A stretch of DNA of 64,000 nt from Streptomyces sparsogenes (lineage in GTDB: Bacteria > Actinomycetota > Actinomycetes > Streptomycetales > Streptomycetaceae): positions 27,922 to 91,921 of the forward strand of contig NZ_MAXF01000126.1 of the NCBI RefSeq assembly GCF_001704635.1, in the 5' to 3' direction. The position numbers and the translations under genes were made by a program. Of this stretch, positions 62,610-64,000 are shown piece after piece (position 1 is the first letter of the stretch; every line of letters begins with the position of its first letter). The notes below the pieces were generated by a model. The model was not told the origin of the DNA. It searched no databases and saw only the letters and a list, made by a program, of their open reading frames with translations.

Positions 62610-63191
62610 ATGAACTTCCGGCTCACGCTGATCGCCTCCGCCCGCAGTTCCTCCCGGCTCGCCGAACGCTTCGACGACGACCGGCCGCTCGACCCGGCGG
62701 GCTGGCGCGAGGTCGAGCGCGTGGCGCCCACCCTGCTTCCGCTGGCCGCCGCCGGGCTGCGCTACTGCTCGCCATCGGCCCGCAGCCGGGAGACCGGCGA
62801 CATCCTCGGCTTCATGCCGCTCGCCCAAACCGCCCTGCGCGACTGCGACATGGGCCGCTGGCGAGGCCGTACCCGGGAAGAAGTCGAGACCCGCGAACCC
62901 GGAGCGGTCGACAGCTGGCTCGCCGACCCGGGCAGCGCGCCCCACGGCGGCGAGTCCCTGTCCGCGTTCATCAACCGCGTGGGCGACTGGCTGGACACCC
63001 GGCCCGCGGCGTCCGACACCCGGATGCTCGCCGTGGCCGACCCGGGCGTGATACGCGCGGCCGTCACCCACGCGATGAAGGCGCCCCCCCACTGCTACTG
63101 GAACGTCGACGTACTCCCGCTGTCCACCGTCACCCTGACCGGCGGGGCCGGGAAGTGGCGGCTGTGCGTGGACCGCGAGACGCAACTCTGA
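62610..63191 (+). CDS. Histidine-phosphatase-fold protein lacking catalytic histidines
   Basis: 193 aa. The layout follows the phosphoglycerate mutase/CobC-like superfamily: LDPAGWREVERVAPTLLPL, LRYCSPSARSRETGDIL, DCDMGRWRGRTREEVE and GESLSAFINRVGDWLD. In active members the first strand ends in RHG; here it reads LIASARSSS, and the second catalytic His-Gly reads VADPGVIRAA instead of VSHGGVIRAA. Both histidines are therefore absent and phosphatase activity is unlikely. It may be a sensor, binding or scaffold partner of the importer. ATG 62610 opens the domain. Confidence 0.8.
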   Translation: MNFRLTLIASARSSSRLAERFDDDRPLDPAGWREVERVAPTLLPLAAAGLRYCSPSARSRETGDILGFMPLAQTALRDCDMGRWRGRTREEVETREPGAVDSWLADPGSAPHGGESLSAFINRVGDWLDTRPAASDTRMLAVADPGVIRAAVTHAMKAPPHCYWNVDVLPLSTVTLTGGAGKWRLCVDRETQL

Positions 63192-63349
63192 CACCGCCGC
63201 GCCGCGGTCCGCCCCCGAGACCTCCCCGGCCCGGGCCACACACTGGAAACGTCGCGGTTACGGCATGTCGGCATTGGCCGCGTACGTTCGAGGTACACGT
63301 CCTCGACGAAGAGGGAACCCACCTGCCCGACCCGCCCGGAGGACCCCCC

Positions 63350-64000
63350 TTGCGCGCACCGCACACCCGGCCCGCCCCACCCCGCTGGCTCACCCACCCG
63401 CTGCACGGAGCGCGCGGGCTGCGCGGGCCCGTGCCCTGGGCGGCGGTGGCCCGCGGGGCGCTCGGCGTCGGGCCGGTGCTGGCCGCCGGAGTGGCCGCGG
63501 GCCACACCTCCGCCGGGGTCACCGCGGGTCTCGGCGCGATGTTCGCGCACATCAACGACCGGCCCGCCACCCGAGCCACCCGCCTCGTACGCATCGGCCT
63601 CCCGGCCCTGGCCGGGGCCACGGGCCTGCTCACCGGCGCCTGGCTGGGCACCCTCGGACTCGGCACCTGGATCGCGCTCGCGCTCGCGGCGGTCGGCCTG
63701 GTGTCCGGCGCGATCAGCGCGATCGGGCCGGTGTGCTCCTCCGCCGGCGTCCAGCTGATGGTGGCGTGCGTGGTCGGCGCGGGCATGCCCGCCCCCGAAC
63801 CCCCACCGGCCCGGGCCGGTCTGCTGCTCGCCGGCGCCACCTGGGTACTGGCCATGGCCTGGCTGCCGCCGCTTTTCAAGGGCTCGGTTCTCCCCCAGCT
63901 ACCGCTGGGAGGTGCCCCCGCCGGGGCGCATCCAGCACCTGTCGACGGTCGACCACGCGGCGGTAGCCGCATATCGACCACAGCCTCGGCCCTTCGTTCC
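63350..64000 (+). CDS. FUSC-type membrane protein, 3' part outside window
   Basis: The TTG at 63350 is preceded by GGAGGA at 6 bases. About 165 residues with five or six hydrophobic helices follow (VLAAGVAAGHTSAGVTAGLGAMFA, LTGAWLGTLGLGTWIALALAAVGLV and so on, read in segments), the N-terminal half of fusaric-acid-resistance-like (FUSC/YccS) proteins. After WLPPLF at about 63875 the reading enters a common Streptomyces repeat (63881-63919), and the family-like sequence appears to resume in another frame (HLSTVDHAAVAAYR at 63936 on), so the gene may be frameshifted or broken. Confirmation needs sequence beyond the window. Confidence 0.7.
   Translation, partial: MRAPHTRPAPPRWLTHPLHGARGLRGPVPWAAVARGALGVGPVLAAGVAAGHTSAGVTAGLGAMFAHINDRPATRATRLVRIGLPALAGATGLLTGAWLGTLGLGTWIALALAAVGLVSGAISAIGPVCSSAGVQLMVACVVGAGMPAPEPPPARAGLLLAGATWVLAMAWLPPLFKGSVLPQLPLGGAPAGAHPAPVDGRPRGGSRISTTASALRS
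63881..63919. repeat. Streptomyces dispersed palindromic repeat inside FUSC gene
   Basis: The stretch around CCCAGC-TACC-GCTGGG followed by AGGTGCCCCC is a short hairpin element seen, from memory, many times in Streptomyces genomes, mostly intergenic. Here it sits within a coding region. Confidence 0.55.

Overview
The window is a high-GC actinomycete chromosome segment, almost certainly Streptomyces. Third codon positions are G/C-rich, GTG and TTG starts are common, several genes are coupled through ATGA overlaps, and the signatures are typical of the genus: GH46 chitosanase, GH19 chitinase, glnA4-type cluster, infC-rpmI-rplT, pheST, CebR box, mycosin-like protease. The gene order around infC-rpmI-rplT / SpoU methyltransferase / sensor kinase / pheS-pheT and the glnA4 cluster matches, from memory, the SCO1594-SCO1615 neighbourhood of S. 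coelicolor.

Layout. 0-4.5 kb: extracellular polysaccharide enzymes (partial GH19 chitinase, GH46 chitosanase with a palindromic operator), an MBL-fold hydrolase, and two tandem paralogous small secreted proteins, each with its own near-identical promoter, leader and terminator. 4.5-11.4 kb: a polyamine/ethanolamine-type catabolic cluster (class I amidotransferase hydrolase, APC permease, FadR-type regulator, glutamine-synthetase-like GlnA4, aldehyde dehydrogenase, SDR), with the same 16-bp palindrome type upstream of the permease and in the regulator-glnA4 gap. 11.5-19.6 kb: envelope and miscellaneous genes (DUF2510 protein, PLP aldolase-like enzyme, proline-rich membrane protein plus mycosin-like protease, serine beta-lactamase-like hydrolase, SseB-like protein, aquaporin, DUF1844 protein). 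19.7-27.4 kb: core translation genes infC (probable ATC start behind a structured leader), rpmI, rplT, an rRNA methyltransferase, a histidine kinase, pheS and pheT. 27.6-32.4 kb: SpoIIE/PP2C phosphatase, a helix-turn-helix/TPR-like regulator, a NUDIX hydrolase, a small membrane protein and an ECM4-like thiol reductase.

32.5-49.1 kb is accessory DNA. First comes a class I FxLD-type lanthipeptide operon on the minus strand: precursor peptide, full-length LanB, LanC, a stand-alone SpaB_C-type protein, an unknown helical protein, and a PIMT-type methyltransferase interrupted by one in-frame TAG. It is followed by a divergent regulator and a TrmO-like methyltransferase. Next is a 5.2-kb island (43.86-49.10 kb) bounded by a 49-bp direct repeat that duplicates the 3' end of a 3-hydroxyacyl-CoA dehydrogenase gene. 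The island holds an excisionase-like gene, a truncated DUF6221 gene, an XRE regulator with a 25-bp palindrome, a NUDIX gene and a gene interrupted by another in-frame TAG; no integrase remains.

49.1-64 kb returns to core-like DNA: the dehydrogenase, a GH74 xyloglucanase behind a perfect CebR-type box, a GHL10 (DUF187-type) hydrolase, a DUF1918 protein, a divergent DMT exporter/MocR pair, a GNAT, a KhtTU-like cation/proton antiporter pair, a FecBCD-type ABC importer with a Nur-box-like site and a histidine-phosphatase-fold protein lacking catalytic histidines, and a FUSC-type membrane protein running off the right edge.
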